Shown: positions 23,589 through 34,964 of the stretch, one piece after another | Layout of the letters: every line of letters begins with the position of its first letter | Numbering within the stretch: the first letter of the stretch is position 1 | Origin: Microstegium vimineum | Lineage: Eukaryota; Streptophyta; Magnoliopsida; Poales; Poaceae | Assembly (NCBI GenBank): GCA_022036555.1 | Contig: CM039129.1 | Location: 38,098,051 to 38,162,050 of the forward strand | Length of the DNA stretch: 64,000 nucleotides | Direction: 5' to 3' | Position numbers and translations under genes: made by a program | The notes under the pieces: generated by a model | What the model was told of the DNA's origin: nothing | What the model saw: the letters and a program-made list of their open reading frames with translations, nothing else | The model's database searches: none

Positions 23589-26500
23589 ATGGGAGAGACT
23601 AACGAGACGCCGCCGCCAGTCATGCCGCCGCCGATGCAGGGCATGATGGGTCCGCTCGTCGGCGCGGGTGCCATCCACCCGCCGCACGAGCAGTTTAACC
23701 ACCTGAACTACTGCGTGCACTCGAATCCGTCTTGGGGTAAGGGCATGAGCAGAGGCACTCTGATATGCTTTCTTTTGGTGTACTAGACTAGAGTCAGGGA
23801 GCTCAGTGCTCCTTTGTGTATATTATATATGGGTTATGTTTGCTCTGTTCTTGTATATGGTGCTTCTTGTTATTCCCATTTCATATTTGGATATAGTATT
23901 CGGAACCTCAATGCTGTGATTATGAGTATATATAGGTATCGTTTGCTCTGTTTATTGTAAATAGCGTTTCTTATCATCCCCTAACAAACATATCTGGATA
24001 GTATTTTTGACTATGTCAAGGTTCAGAGATTTGGCGTTTCGTTGCCGGTTAGATGTTAGCTGCACGTGCGCTGAATGGATTTTGAGTGGCAGGTTTCCGT
24101 TACTTGTCTCATGTCTGTATTATACTTGACATGCTAATAAATGTTTCCGTTCTCTTACTTTTGTTTGCCACTGCCTTAATCTAGGGTTTTTCGAATCCCC
24201 TCTTGTATATTTAAGTTGATTGACAGACATGCTTTATTTTGGTGTACTAGATTACAGTCAGGGAGCTCAATGCTTTTATGTGTATATATAGGTAACACTT
24301 GCTCTGTTCTTGTAAATGGTGTTCCTTATTATTCCCCTAACATATCTGGATAGTAATATCGACTATGTCGGTTGAAAGATCTGTTCTTTTGTTGCTGGTT
24401 AGATGTTATCTGCACATGCTATTGGCATGCTGAATGGATTTTGATTGGCGGGTTTCCGTTACTTGTGTCATGTCTGCATTATGCTTGACATGCTAATAAA
24501 TGTTTCCGTTCTACTACTTTTGTTTGCGACCTCCTTAATCTAGGGTTTTGCTATTTCCCTCTGTATATTTAAGTTGATTGACAGGCATGCTTTATTTTGG
24601 TGTATGTTCTAGATTAGAGCCAGGGAGTTCAATGCTTTTTATGTGTATATATAGGTAACACTTGCTCTGTTCTTGTAAATGATGGTTCTTATTATTCCCC
24701 TAAGGCCCTAACATATCAGGATAGTAGTATTGACTATGTCGGTTCAAAGATTTGTTTTTTTGCTGCCGGTTAGCTGTTATCTCACATGTTATTGGTACGT
24801 TGCATAGATTTTGAACAGCGGGTTTCTGTTGTGTCATGCCCGTATTATATTTTACATGCTAATAAATGTTTCCTCTCTCTTACTTTTGTTTGCGACCTCC
24901 TTAATCTAGGGTTTTGCAAATTCCCTCCGCTATATTTAAGTTGATTGACATGCATGCTTTATTTTGGTGTTCTAGATTATAGTCAGGGAATTCAATGCTT
25001 TTATGTGTATATATAGGTAAACATTTGCTCTGTTGTTGTAAATGGTGTTTCTTATTATTCCCCTTACATATCTATATAGTAATTTTGACTATGTCGGTTG
25101 AAATATTTGTTTTTCGTTGCGGTTAGATGTTGCCTGCACATGTTATTGGCACGTTGCATGGATTTTGAGTGGCGGGTTTCCGATACTTGTGTCATGCCCA
25201 TATTATATTTGACATGCTAATAAATGTTTCCTGTCTCTTACTTTTGTTTGCGACCTCCTTAAACTAGGGTTTTGCGAATTCCCTCTGGTATATTTGATTT
25301 GATTGGCAGTAGTGATGTTGTGCAAGCCCCTGTTTTACCTAAGACTTTGTTGTTTACCTTTGTATATTATGCTATTGTAGTAGCTATTCGCACGCAGTGT
25401 AGTCTCTGATTGGAGTAGAGTAGTTTCGGCGCTAGACATGGAACATAATGACTTGAACCATTCGGCGATTGCAATAGAAACAAATGGCTATTAATTGCTG
25501 CATTGATAAATTATCGAAAGGAAGCTGCACAGATCATAAATTTCCTTATTTGGATAATCAAGTGGGCAAATTTTGTACCTAACCATTTTTTTTTAAAAAG
25601 TAACGCTACACCTACAAAAATGTTCCACAGAACGCTACGTACATGGCTGACATAGATAGTAGCAGCCATGCGTGCTAATTTAATCTTACCAACTAAAAGT
25701 TTTCATGCGGTAGTGGTGGTGGTTAGCTGTGTCAGCACATAAGTATCGTATAACTTGTTTGTAGATGTAGTATTACTCCACTTTTCGAAGGTGCATCCCC
25801 TTTAGTATCGAGTTCTCTTTGGATATCATGTACACTACGTTAGATGTTTAGGTATGAACTGAACTGCTATAAATTGAATCTCTGCATCATAGACATGATT
25901 ACATTATGAAAACTTTGTCCTTGCTAACTCTTGTTGTTTTAATCTTCAGTTCAGGTGGCAGCGCTTGCATTCCTTCACTATCTTGTGATGTTGGGTTCTA
26001 CCGTCATGCTTGCATCAATTATTGTTCCTGCAATGGGTGGTACTGCTGTAAGTGTTCAGTGCTTTGGCTGGCAGTTATTTGCTTCATTTTGAAGGATTAG
26101 TGTTTTTCCAGCTCACATTTGTGCTTGTTACTGACAGGGTGACAAGGCTCGAGTTATTCAATCGCTCCTCTTTATGAGTGGCATAAATACACTGCTGCAA
26201 ACACTTGTTGGAACGAGACTTCCGACAGTTATGAATGCCTCTTTTGCATTTGTTGTCCCAGTGCTGTCAATAGCAAGGGAGATTGAATCAAATAATGCCT
26301 TGCTGAGTAATCACGAGGTATAATGGTGCTCATTTGCTTGAACTTACACTTTTGATTTTGAAATGGATGCTCATCCATTTTTCTTATTGGGGTGTGGATA
26401 AATTTGTTTGGAGCATAATCAATTCTTTATGATTGGCTGCTTAAATATATTTTACTTTGTAATACAAATAATTCTAATCTATTAGGGCATTTGCAGAGAT

Positions 26501-29415
26501 TTAAACACACAATGAGAACAGCACAAGGAGCTCTGATTGTGGCTTCCATCGTCAACATGATTCTTGGGTTCAGCACGATATGGGGGACATATGTCAAGTA
26601 TGGATCTTATAGTACTTGCTCTTTGGGTGAGAATGGCAGTCCTCGCATGTTGTATTTGCCAAGATATTAACTCTCAAATGATATTCTTTGCAGGAAGTTC
26701 AGTCCTGTAATAATGACCCCTGTGATTTGTGTTGTTGGTCTTGGACTATTCCAACTTGGCTTTCCCCAGGTATGTTTCTGTACTTCTACAGCAAAACAGA
26801 GCAGCTCATGAGGAAAAAACAGGAAAAAGAAAAAGAAAAGGAAAGGAAACCTTATAATGTTTGATTGTGAATTTAGGTTGGGAAATGTGTGGAGATTGGG
26901 CTTCCAATGCTAATTCTTGCGGTGATTGTGCAACGGGTAATGGCTTAATCTCTGTCAATTGTATTTTAAGTGAAACATTTATTCGTAGCATATCCCTGCT
27001 TTATTTGCTGTTATAAAACTAGCTAGGAGATCAATGATGAGATATTGTGTATGCAGTATGTGCCAAATTACTTCAGTTATATCCATCCGCGGGTCACCTT
27101 CTTATTTGAGAGGTATTCGTTGCTTCTTTGTATCGGCATTGTGTGGGCCTTTGCAGCCATCCTTACTGCTGCGGGTGCATACGACCATGTTTCACTTAAA
27201 ACGCAGCAGCACTGCCGCACTGATAAGTCTTTCTCATATCATCGGCACCATGGTATGCCCGTAAAGATGATTCTTTGATCAAGATTTAAAGACCATTTTT
27301 TTAAGAAGCCATTTTAATCTAATTTCGACATGCATATTCTTGTAGGATTAAAATGCCATTGCCATTCCAATGGGGTCCTCCAATCTTCACTGCTGGTCAT
27401 TCATTTGGGATGATGGGTGCTGTACTTGTTGCAGCCTTTGAGGTTAAGACTTAAACGCCTGATGCTTTTCTATCTCTAGATCATTCTTGTATCTTCTTTT
27501 TGGTATTTTGTTTTTTAAAATATGTTATGTCTGTTGTAGTCAACTGGAGCACACTTTGCTACTGCTCGTTTAGCGGGTGCTACACCACCTCCAGCTCATG
27601 TTCTTAGTCGGAGCGTTGGCTTGCAGGTTGGATCTATACCAGAATTTCATCTTGAAAGACTAGTGCTACTAACATATTGTTACATCGTTTATTGCTGTCC
27701 TTCCATCGGAATGTGGATCCAGGAGATACTTCTCTGTTACTCATCTTTGACAAAATGAGATTCTAAATTTGGTCCTTTTATAAATACTCTTAAATTTTCC
27801 TTTATTACTTACCAAAATGCTTTGACTGGTGGATATTTTCTATTCTAGCGTAGCTCCTTACACTAATGTAAATGAGATTCTAAATTTGGTCCATTTATAA
27901 ATACTCTTAAATTTTCCTTTATTACTTACCAAAATGCTTTGACTGGTGGATATTTTCTATTCTAGCGTAGCTCCTTACACTAATGTGAATGAGATTCTAA
28001 ATTTGGTCCTTCTATAAATACTCCTAAATTTTCCTCTGTTACTTACCAAAATGCTTTGACTGGTGGATATGTTCTATTCTAGTGTAGCTCCTTACACTAA
28101 TGTGATGTGACCATTTCTCGTGCTTACAAAATTTTGATCCTTCTGATAAAATGTTCTCATGCAGGGTATTGGAATGCTCCTGGAGGGAATCTTTAACTGT
28201 CCAACAGGCTTATCCGTATCAGTGTAAATAATCTTAGCTTTCTCCCGCATCTGTGAGGGTTTTCATTCTAGATTAGATTTAAACACCTTCAAAATTTCCA
28301 CCTTGGTTCCTAAAAATGCATGTAAAAGTTTTATGGTTGAACCTAGAACGTGCTACCCCAGAAGACAACTAAGATAAGGATTGTTATTAGAAGACATGCT
28401 TAAATATTACTGCTTGTTCTGAAAAAGTTCTTCTATTTTCTTTTTCTTTTCTTCAATGCAGTGAAAATATTGGCCTCCTTGGGCTGACCAAAGTTGGAAG
28501 TAGAAGAGTGATCCAGATATCAACTGGGTTTATGATATTCTTCTCCATACTTGGTAATTTTGTTTTTTCGTTTGGTTGGCAGGAGAGAATTTGCAACTCC
28601 TTTGCTCAAATTCTGAACTATTATTGCAGGGAAATTTGGGGCCTTCTTTGCATCAATTCCACTGCCAATCTTTGCAGCAATTTACTGCATCTTGTTGGGC
28701 ATTGTAGGTGAGTCAAACTTCCTTTCATGTTTTTACAAGTTGTATAGATGATTTCTAGAGGCAGAACTTGGTGCAGATTAGTCATTCATAGACTAATATC
28801 AGTGAATTTTTGTTGATGTCAGCTGCTGTGGGAATCTCATTCGTGCAGTTTGCCAACAAGAACTCAATGAGGAACATCTATATCATTGGAGTCTCATTGT
28901 TCCTTGGCATTTCAATCCCTCAATACTTCAATGAATATACTTCTTCAGCTGACGGCCATGGACCTGCCCGGACAAATGCTGGATGGGTATTTGAAGCTTC
29001 TCCTTTTACATCTATTACATTCAGTGTTTGTATAGTTTGCATCACCCATCTACCATCTGCATGTGTTAAATTTTCTGCCTGCCACATTAGTGCACTCAGA
29101 GTCTGTACAGTTATGTCAGTTGTCAGGTTGCATCTTGGACTCTATATGACCATGCCAGAATTTTGACATCTAAATGTCTTTATGCAGTTCAATGACATTA
29201 TAAACACCGTGTTTGCTTCCGGCCCGACGGTGGCGCTAATTGTTGCTTCTGTTCTGGATAACACATTGGAGTTCAGGGGCTACGAGTCCGATCGGGGGCT
29301 CTCATGGTTTCAGCCATTCCTGCGTCGTCATAAAGGTTACTCGGACCCCAGGAACGAGGAGTTCTATAGCTACCCAATCAGGGTTCAGGACTACATCCCA
29401 AGCCGATTTCTCTGA
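23589..29415 (+). CDS. Nucleobase-ascorbate transporter (NAT/NCS2), 14 exons, exon-7 frameshift
   Basis: NAT family permeases move purines, pyrimidines or related compounds with protons across membranes; this is known for the family and not shown here. Coding exons: 23589-23736, 25950-26047, 26138-26317, 26497-26597, 26694-26769, 26877-26936, 27057-27252, 27346-27442, 27540-27626, 28165-28223, 28462-28553, 28630-28707, 28823-28986 and 29188-29415. All introns are GT-AG. The exons total 1664 nt, one short of a 554-residue frame. The NAT signature E-N-x-G-x4-T-K is in exon 11 (ENIGLLGLTK). The usual Q-H pair of helix 1 is L-H (exon 2, AFLHYLVML). The C-terminus ends PSRFL, as in the plant NAT1/2/3-like clade. 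One C is missing after 27233: the K-S-F codons are followed by an LISSAPW-type segment in the wrong frame, giving TGA at 27411-27413. As written, the product stops after about 310 residues. This is either a recent pseudogene or null allele, or a sequence error. Confidence 0.92.
23762..25308. repeat. Four tandem ~360-bp repeats in NAT intron 1
   Basis: Units start near 23762, 24226, 24584 and 24951, each opening with a variant of gcatgctttattttggtgta. Each unit also contains ctctgttcttgtaaatggtg, gctaataaatgtttcc and ctagggttttgcgaattccc. Lengths are about 464, 358, 367 and 358 bp. The first unit is the most diverged. They account for most of the 2.2-kb intron. Confidence 0.85.
27757..28107. 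repeat. Three 117-bp tandem repeats in NAT intron 9
   Basis: Units begin at 27757, 27874 and 27991 with gagattctaaatttggtcc and end ccttacactaatgt. The period is exactly 117 bp and the copies are nearly identical, implying recent duplication. They lie wholly inside the intron between exons 9 and 10. Confidence 0.9.
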
Positions 29416-29744
29416 CTTCAGATGGCCGCTGTCACCGGCAGCTGTGCATGTAAATCCCCGTGCTCTTGTTAGTCTTAGTCCTGTGACTTTTAGGGGTTGG
29501 TTATAGGGGGATATGGGCAAAAGAATGTTTAGGGCATTTGCTTTGTTAAACTCTTTTTGGCTGAGAAATGGTTATACATGATAATGTAGAGCTCTGTGCC
29601 AGATACATAGTTTTGGGAAGGTTTACAGAAGAATAGCACCTTACATGTTGATGGATTTGTAGTGCAAGGCATTGGTTAGTTCTTACCCAGTGTATGGCTG
29701 TTGGAATTTGATCTGCCGTCTGGGAAAAAAAGTTTTGCCAATTT
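29416..29744 (+). other. 3' region of the NAT gene
   Basis: This follows the stop codon at 29413-29415 and probably contains the 3' UTR. No strong polyadenylation signal was pinned down; the 29540-29660 stretch is T- and A-rich. Similarity to the non-coding repeat units starts near 29745. Confidence 0.4.
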
Positions 29745-29984
29745 AATTTTCAAGATTTGTTCACAGTTATCACTTAAACTTGATGTCAGCCCTACCACGC
29801 TCGATGAGATTGTGGTGCGGTTTGTTGACAGTGACGTACTGAGTGAGTGGAACATCAGTGGTGCAGTGGCCGCCGCCTGGTGGGTGCCCATTCAATGAAA
29901 TTGCATGCACTGAATAACCTGATGCAAATCAAATGCGTACCTACCTACATTTCTTGTCTGATTTTGCCATCTCTGTCACTCCCA

Positions 29985-30200
29985 TATAAAAGAAGTTGAA
30001 GGAGCAAGACCCAAGACAGAGTGCATGCTTTGAAAGGGATTTGAGATGGTCTGAGGTAATTACAGTGGCTTCTGTAGTTGTAGGCTTGGAAAGCATCGGG
30101 AGGAGTGATTGTTTCACTCTGAATGGGTGGCGTCCTTTGAAACATCAGCGAGGAGCCAAGGAAACCGTGCAAGTACCTATCATGCTGGCCACATCTTCTC
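29985..30200 (+). ncRNA. Putative 21-PHAS-like precursor, unit 1 (type I)
   Basis: TATAAAA is at 29985-29991 and the miR2118-complementary stretch at 30081-30102 (TAGGCTTGGAAAGCATCGGG plus ag). Upstream is the type-I promoter block CTGATGCAAATCAAATG at 29919-29935. Flanking similarity to units 3, 4 and 8 reaches back to about 29745. There is no open frame of note. In grasses such transcripts are cut by miR2118 and processed into phased 21-nt siRNAs in anthers. That role is inferred from site and layout only. Confidence 0.45.
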
Positions 30201-30517
30201 CGGGATGACAAAGCAGAGCTTGGTGGAGAGTTTAGGCCGCAAAGTTGTTGCACTACCTTCCAACCCCAAGAATCATGATCCACCGGAATCAAGTCAGTTG
30301 CAATATGAATCTGAAACTTTTGAAACAAAACAAAGACATGAAAAATGGGCCATATCATGTTGCAATTTTAGTTTATCATTTTTCTCCTAACATTTCGAGC
30401 AGGATTATCTTTGATTTGATGCTGGCTAATGGATGTGAAAATGTGGTTTTATTGTACCTGAAATTTTGAAAATGAAAACGAAATACAATGTGTGTCCATG
30501 GCAGCTCACTGTTACTC

Positions 30518-33500
30518 TGTTAGCCCTCAGATTGGAAATGTAGAGCTGATTCATACACAGGATAGAGTTGTGTCATGGATCAGTCTTATTATGTTTCCTG
30601 CTCTGACGGCCGACGCTGTGGGTGGCCATTTGCCATTGTGGTCATATTATGTTTCCTGCTCAATTTTTCTGAAAAAAAGGATTTTTCTGTTTGTTTAGTG
30701 TTAAGTGAAAGCCCATCTACTACTGTCTACTACTATGGCCCATATGACCCATATGAGAGTATATATATACCTCTCCACTGTAGAGTGACTAATTATCAAT
30801 TCAGATCTCCAAGGTTAGTATCATGGTAACAAAACCATGGATTAGGGTTAGGGTTAGACTATTCTAATCACCCACGATCCATTTCCCGCCCCTTGGGATC
30901 CATTGTTCGCGCGGCCGTCGCCGCGTCATTCCTGTTCGCGCGGCCCGGCAGTCGCCGCGTCGTTCCTCCTCACGGCCCGTCGCCGCGTCGTTCTTCTGCG
31001 CGGAACGTCGTCGCACACGTCCGTGCCTCTGCTCGGGCCGTCCGCGCGGGGCTTCACGCGCATGCCCGTGCCTCCGCTCGCGCCGTCTGCGCGGGGCTCT
31101 TCTCCGCGTCGTCCGCGACTCTTCTCTAAGCCGTTCGCGCGACACTTCTCCGTTGTCCGCGCGACTCCTATGCGTCCGCGGATCCGTGAGGTCTACCTAT
31201 TCGTGGCTGTTCTGTGGTGCTATCGCTATGTTCTGTGGTCTCCTCTGCTGCTATTGGCTGTTGGTGGTCTGCTTTGTTCTTCAGTTAGCGGTTTTTAGTC
31301 GCAATTGCTCTCAAATACCATTGTCTTTCCTCTGAAACTTGATGGCCCTTCTAATTACCGAGAATGGGCTTTCTCTGTCAAAACTGTACTGCGGGGACAT
31401 GGTCTTGCATATCATTTGACAGAGGATCCTCTAGTTGACAAGTCGACGGATGGTTCTGGTGCTGCTGCAGTTACGACTTGGACTAAAGATGATGGCCGCA
31501 TCATGAGTGCCATTGTCACCAGCATGAAGCCTTCATTAATGATGAGTCTTGAGCACCATGAATCTGCTAAGCAGATGTGGGACTACCTGAAGGGGAGATA
31601 TGTTCAGAACAGTGGTGCACTTTTGCTTACTCTAATGCAAGGTCTTCATGAGCTTCAACATAATGAGATGCCTATAGAGGATTACTATACTGCTTTTGAT
31701 CGTGTGATGGGGCCTTTTCTTTCCATGGTTCCTAAGTGTGAGACAGGGTGTTCAGGCTGATGTGCTAAGAAGGATAAGTTCATTGAAAAGCTCCTTATAT
31801 ATCAGTGTTGTCATGGTTTGCGATCTGATTTTGAGTCCATTCGTAAGCAGTTGTTGAATGCTCCCACTACTCCATCCATTTCTGATGTGTTGTCTGCTTT
31901 GATTGCTGAAGAGACGCGGCTTAGTTCTCAGTCTTCTTCTGTATCAGTACCTCACAGTGTTCTGGTAGCCTCTTAGAAGACCAACACAGTGAAGGAAAAT
32001 TCTTTTGGGCCTTGTGTTCATTGCAAGAAGACTACTCACCGTTCAGAAAATTGCTTTGTTAAGTATCCTGAGAAGTTAGCTGCTTATCGCTCACGCCATC
32101 CAGGTCGTGGTCGTGGCGGCGGTTCCACCTCTACAGGCTCTGTGCATGAAGGTTCCGCCCCTATAGGATCTGTGTCAGTTGCTGCTGCATCACCTGTTAG
32201 TGCTCCCTCATCTTGGGTACTTGATTTTGGAGCATCTTTTCATGTGTCATCAGATGAGTCGCAGCTTATTGCATGCAAGCCAATTGCTGATGGTGCCTCT
32301 ATTCAGACAGCATATGGTACATCCTGCCACATTACTCATCAGGGTTCTCTTTGCACCTCTAATTTTTCTGTACCTAATGTCTCATTTGTATCTCAGTTGT
32401 CTATGAATCTTCTTTCGGTTGGCCAATTAACCGATCACAATTGTTTTGTTGGATTCGATGACTCATCTTGTTTTATTCAGGACCGTCTCATGGGGGATGT
32501 ACTTGGGACTGTCCATCGCCATAGAGGTTCTCATAATCTCTACGTTCTCGACACCTTGCGTCTTCCTCACTCTACCACCCATGCGTCATCCGTTGCTGCT
32601 GCCACATCTTCATCCACTACATCGCCATCGACTTCGTCCTTCGCCAAGTGGCATCATCGCCTTGGTCATTTATGCGGGTCTCGGTTGTCCACCTTAATAA
32701 GCAAGGGCTGTTTAGGTTCTACATCCATTGTGTCTAGTTTTCAGTGTAAGGGTTGCAAGCTTGGCAAACCGCTGCAACTCCCATATTCCACTAGTACCTC
32801 TCATTCTGCTAGACCTTTTGATATTATTCACTCTGATGTATGGGGTCCTGCACCTTTCGCTACTAAAGGTGGTCATAAATACTATGTTATTTTTGTTGAT
32901 GACCATTCTCGGTATACTTGAATTTACTTTATGAAACATCGCTCTCAGTTGTGCTCTATTTATCAAAATTTTGCTCGCATGGTGCACACACAATTTTCCA
33001 CCCCCATTCGAGTTTTTCGTTCTGATTCTGGTGGAGAGTATTTATTTCACACCTTTCACCATTTTTTGACCTCTGAAGGCACTCTTGCTCAGCTGTCTTG
33101 TCCGGGTGCACATTCTCAAAATGGGGTTGCTGAACGGAAAACACGCCATATCATAGAGACTGCCCGCACGCTTCTTATTGCATCTTTTATTCCTTCTCAT
33201 TTCTGGGGAGAAGCTGTTTCCACTTCTGTTTATCTCATCAACCGACAACCATCATCTAAATTGTCTGGTCAGTGTCCTGGAGAGGTTCTTTTTGGTACTC
33301 CTCCTAACTATGACCACCTAGGTGTTTTTGGTTGCACCTGCTATGTCCTACTTGCACCCTGTGAGCGGACTAAGCTGTCTGCTCAGTCAGTTGAGTGTGT
33401 TTTTCTTGGGTACAGTCTTGAGCATAAGGGTTATCATTGTTATGACACCTCTTCTCGTCGTATTCGTATATCTCGTGATGTCACTTTTGTTGAGGATCGT

Positions 33501-34955
33501 CTTTTCTTTTATAACCCTTCTACTCAGCCATCCCGTAATTATACAGAGTCCACATCCTTTATGTGTCTTCCACCTATACTCAGTGATGTTGACACTCCTA
33601 CACCATCCGTGTCTTCCAGCCCACCCAACACTCCTGTGTCTCCTCTTGACACTTCTGAAACTCCTCAACCTACTCATGTCGACCCTCCCTCTACTAGTGA
33701 CAATCCTCCCCCTTCAGATATTTCTGAACCTTCTTGTCAACCACCTGTTCAGCAGCTCCCCTCTTTTGAAAAACCACCTATCCTCAAATACTACACCCGT
33801 CGTCCCCAAGTTCCTGCAACCACTTCCTCGGCCAATCCTGCTACTCTCGATGCTGATGATTTTGTTAATACTGATGAGTCATGTGCTTTTTCTGATGAGT
33901 CACAGGATGGTCCGAGATATAATCTACGAGATCGGGCTACTATTGGGCCTGCTGACAAGTATGGTTTCCCTCGTGTCACTGCTGTTGTGGAAGAGCCATC
34001 CACTTATCAAGAGGCCTCTAGCATTCTAGAATGGCAACTTGCTATGTGTGAGGAACTTGCTGCACTTGATCGTCAAGGCACTTGGGATATTGTTCCATTA
34101 TCATCTCATGCCGTGCCTATTACATCCAAGTGGTTCTTCAAAATTAAAACCAAGTCAGATGGTTCTATTGAGAGATATAAGGCCCGTCTAGTTGCCAGAG
34201 GTTTTCAACAAACACAGGGTCGAGATTATGATGAGACATTTTCCCCTGTTGCTCATATGACTACTGTTCGTACTTTAATTGAAGTGTCTGCTTCTTCTTC
34301 TTGGACAATCTCTCAGATGGATGTTAAAAATGTCTTTCTTCATGGTGATTTAAATGAAGAAGTTTATATGCAACCACCCCCGAGTGTTAATACCCCTCCA
34401 GGTTATGTTTGTCGTCTTCACATGGCTTTATATGGTCTTAAACATGCTCCTCGTGCTTGGTTTGAGCGCTTTGTCTCTGTCATTCGATCTGCTGGTTTTT
34501 CACCTAGTGACCATGACCCTGCTTTATTTATCCACCTCTCCTCACGTGGGCGTACTTTGCTTCTTCTATATGTTGATGATATATTGATTACGGGAGATGA
34601 TGCAGATCACATTTCTTATGTCAAGCAGCAACTTGGTGCACAATTTCAAATGTCTAACTTGGGTCCTCTCAGTTATTTCTTAGGCATTGAGGTTAAACAA
34701 TCTGCAAAGGGTTGTTATCTTTCTCAGTCCAAGTACATACAAGACCTTATTGCTCGTTCTGGCATCACTGACCATCGGACAACTACGACACCTATGGATC
34801 TTCATTTGCAGCTTCGCCCCACTGATGGTACTCCTCTTGAGGATCCCTCTCGATATCAGCATATTGTGGGCAGCCTTGTTTATCTCACTGTTACTCGACC
34901 TCATATTGCTCATGTTGTCCATGTTTTGAGTCAGTTTGTGAGTGCTCGTACTGAA
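30518..34955 (+). mobile_element. Degenerate, 3'-truncated Ty1-copia retrotransposon
   Basis: A gag-pol frame of copia order (gag, protease, integrase, reverse transcriptase) on the + strand. A possible 5' LTR is 30518-30811 (TGTTAGCCC...CTCCA), followed by ttagtatca, similar to the initiator-Met tRNA primer site TTGGTATCA. The leader (30860-31290) is GC-rich with repeated gtcgccgcgtcgttc-like motifs. The frame stops in the RNase H region at 34950, where an unrelated repeat begins. No 3' LTR is visible. Confidence 0.75.
31305..32110 (+). pseudogene. Copia gag remnant
   Basis: The frame opens with FPLKLDGPSNYREWAFSVKT-type sequence, the typical copia gag start (UBN2/DUF4219-like). It continues through a central gag domain to a knuckle C-x2-C-x4-H-x4-C (CVHCKKTTHRSENC, about 32010-32055). 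In-frame nonsense codons are TGA 31758-31760 and TAG 31974-31976, with no frameshift. The first residues upstream of the ATG at 31305 may also be coding. Confidence 0.75.
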
Positions 34956-34964
34956 AGGTCCTAG
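32111..34964 (+). pseudogene. Copia pol remnant (protease, integrase, reverse transcriptase)
   Basis: The order is copia-type. A protease motif reads WVLDFGAS, where the family has D-S-G, so its active site is changed. An integrase zinc region follows (KWHHRLGH...CKGC), then an integrase core with IHSDVWGP and RSDSGGEY, and the GKP/EVLFG region. The reverse transcriptase has KWFFKIKTKSDG, KARLVARGF and the catalytic LLYVDDILITG near 34565-34600. Nonsense TGA 32919-32921 (probably TGG in the ancestor) lies inside integrase. It ends in RNase H at FVSART, followed by foreign sequence. Same frame as the gag throughout. Confidence 0.85.

Noticed and set aside
22239..23720. Open frames on the minus strand across the NAT leader
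   Set aside because: They oppose a well supported transporter transcript, are rich in S, F, K or P from C/T- and GA-rich DNA, and have no motif.
25906..26100. 64-codon open frame at NAT exon 2
   Set aside because: It covers exon 2 but in the wrong frame and reads through the splice donor. The correct frame enters at the acceptor before 25950.
27757..28107. CRISPR-like direct repeats
   Set aside because: Contiguous 117-bp units without unique spacers, inside a plant intron. This is a minisatellite.
30841..30857. Telomere-like ttagggttagggttag
   Set aside because: Only two and a half repeats, and of TTAGGG rather than the plant TTTAGGG. It lies just downstream of the copia primer-site region.
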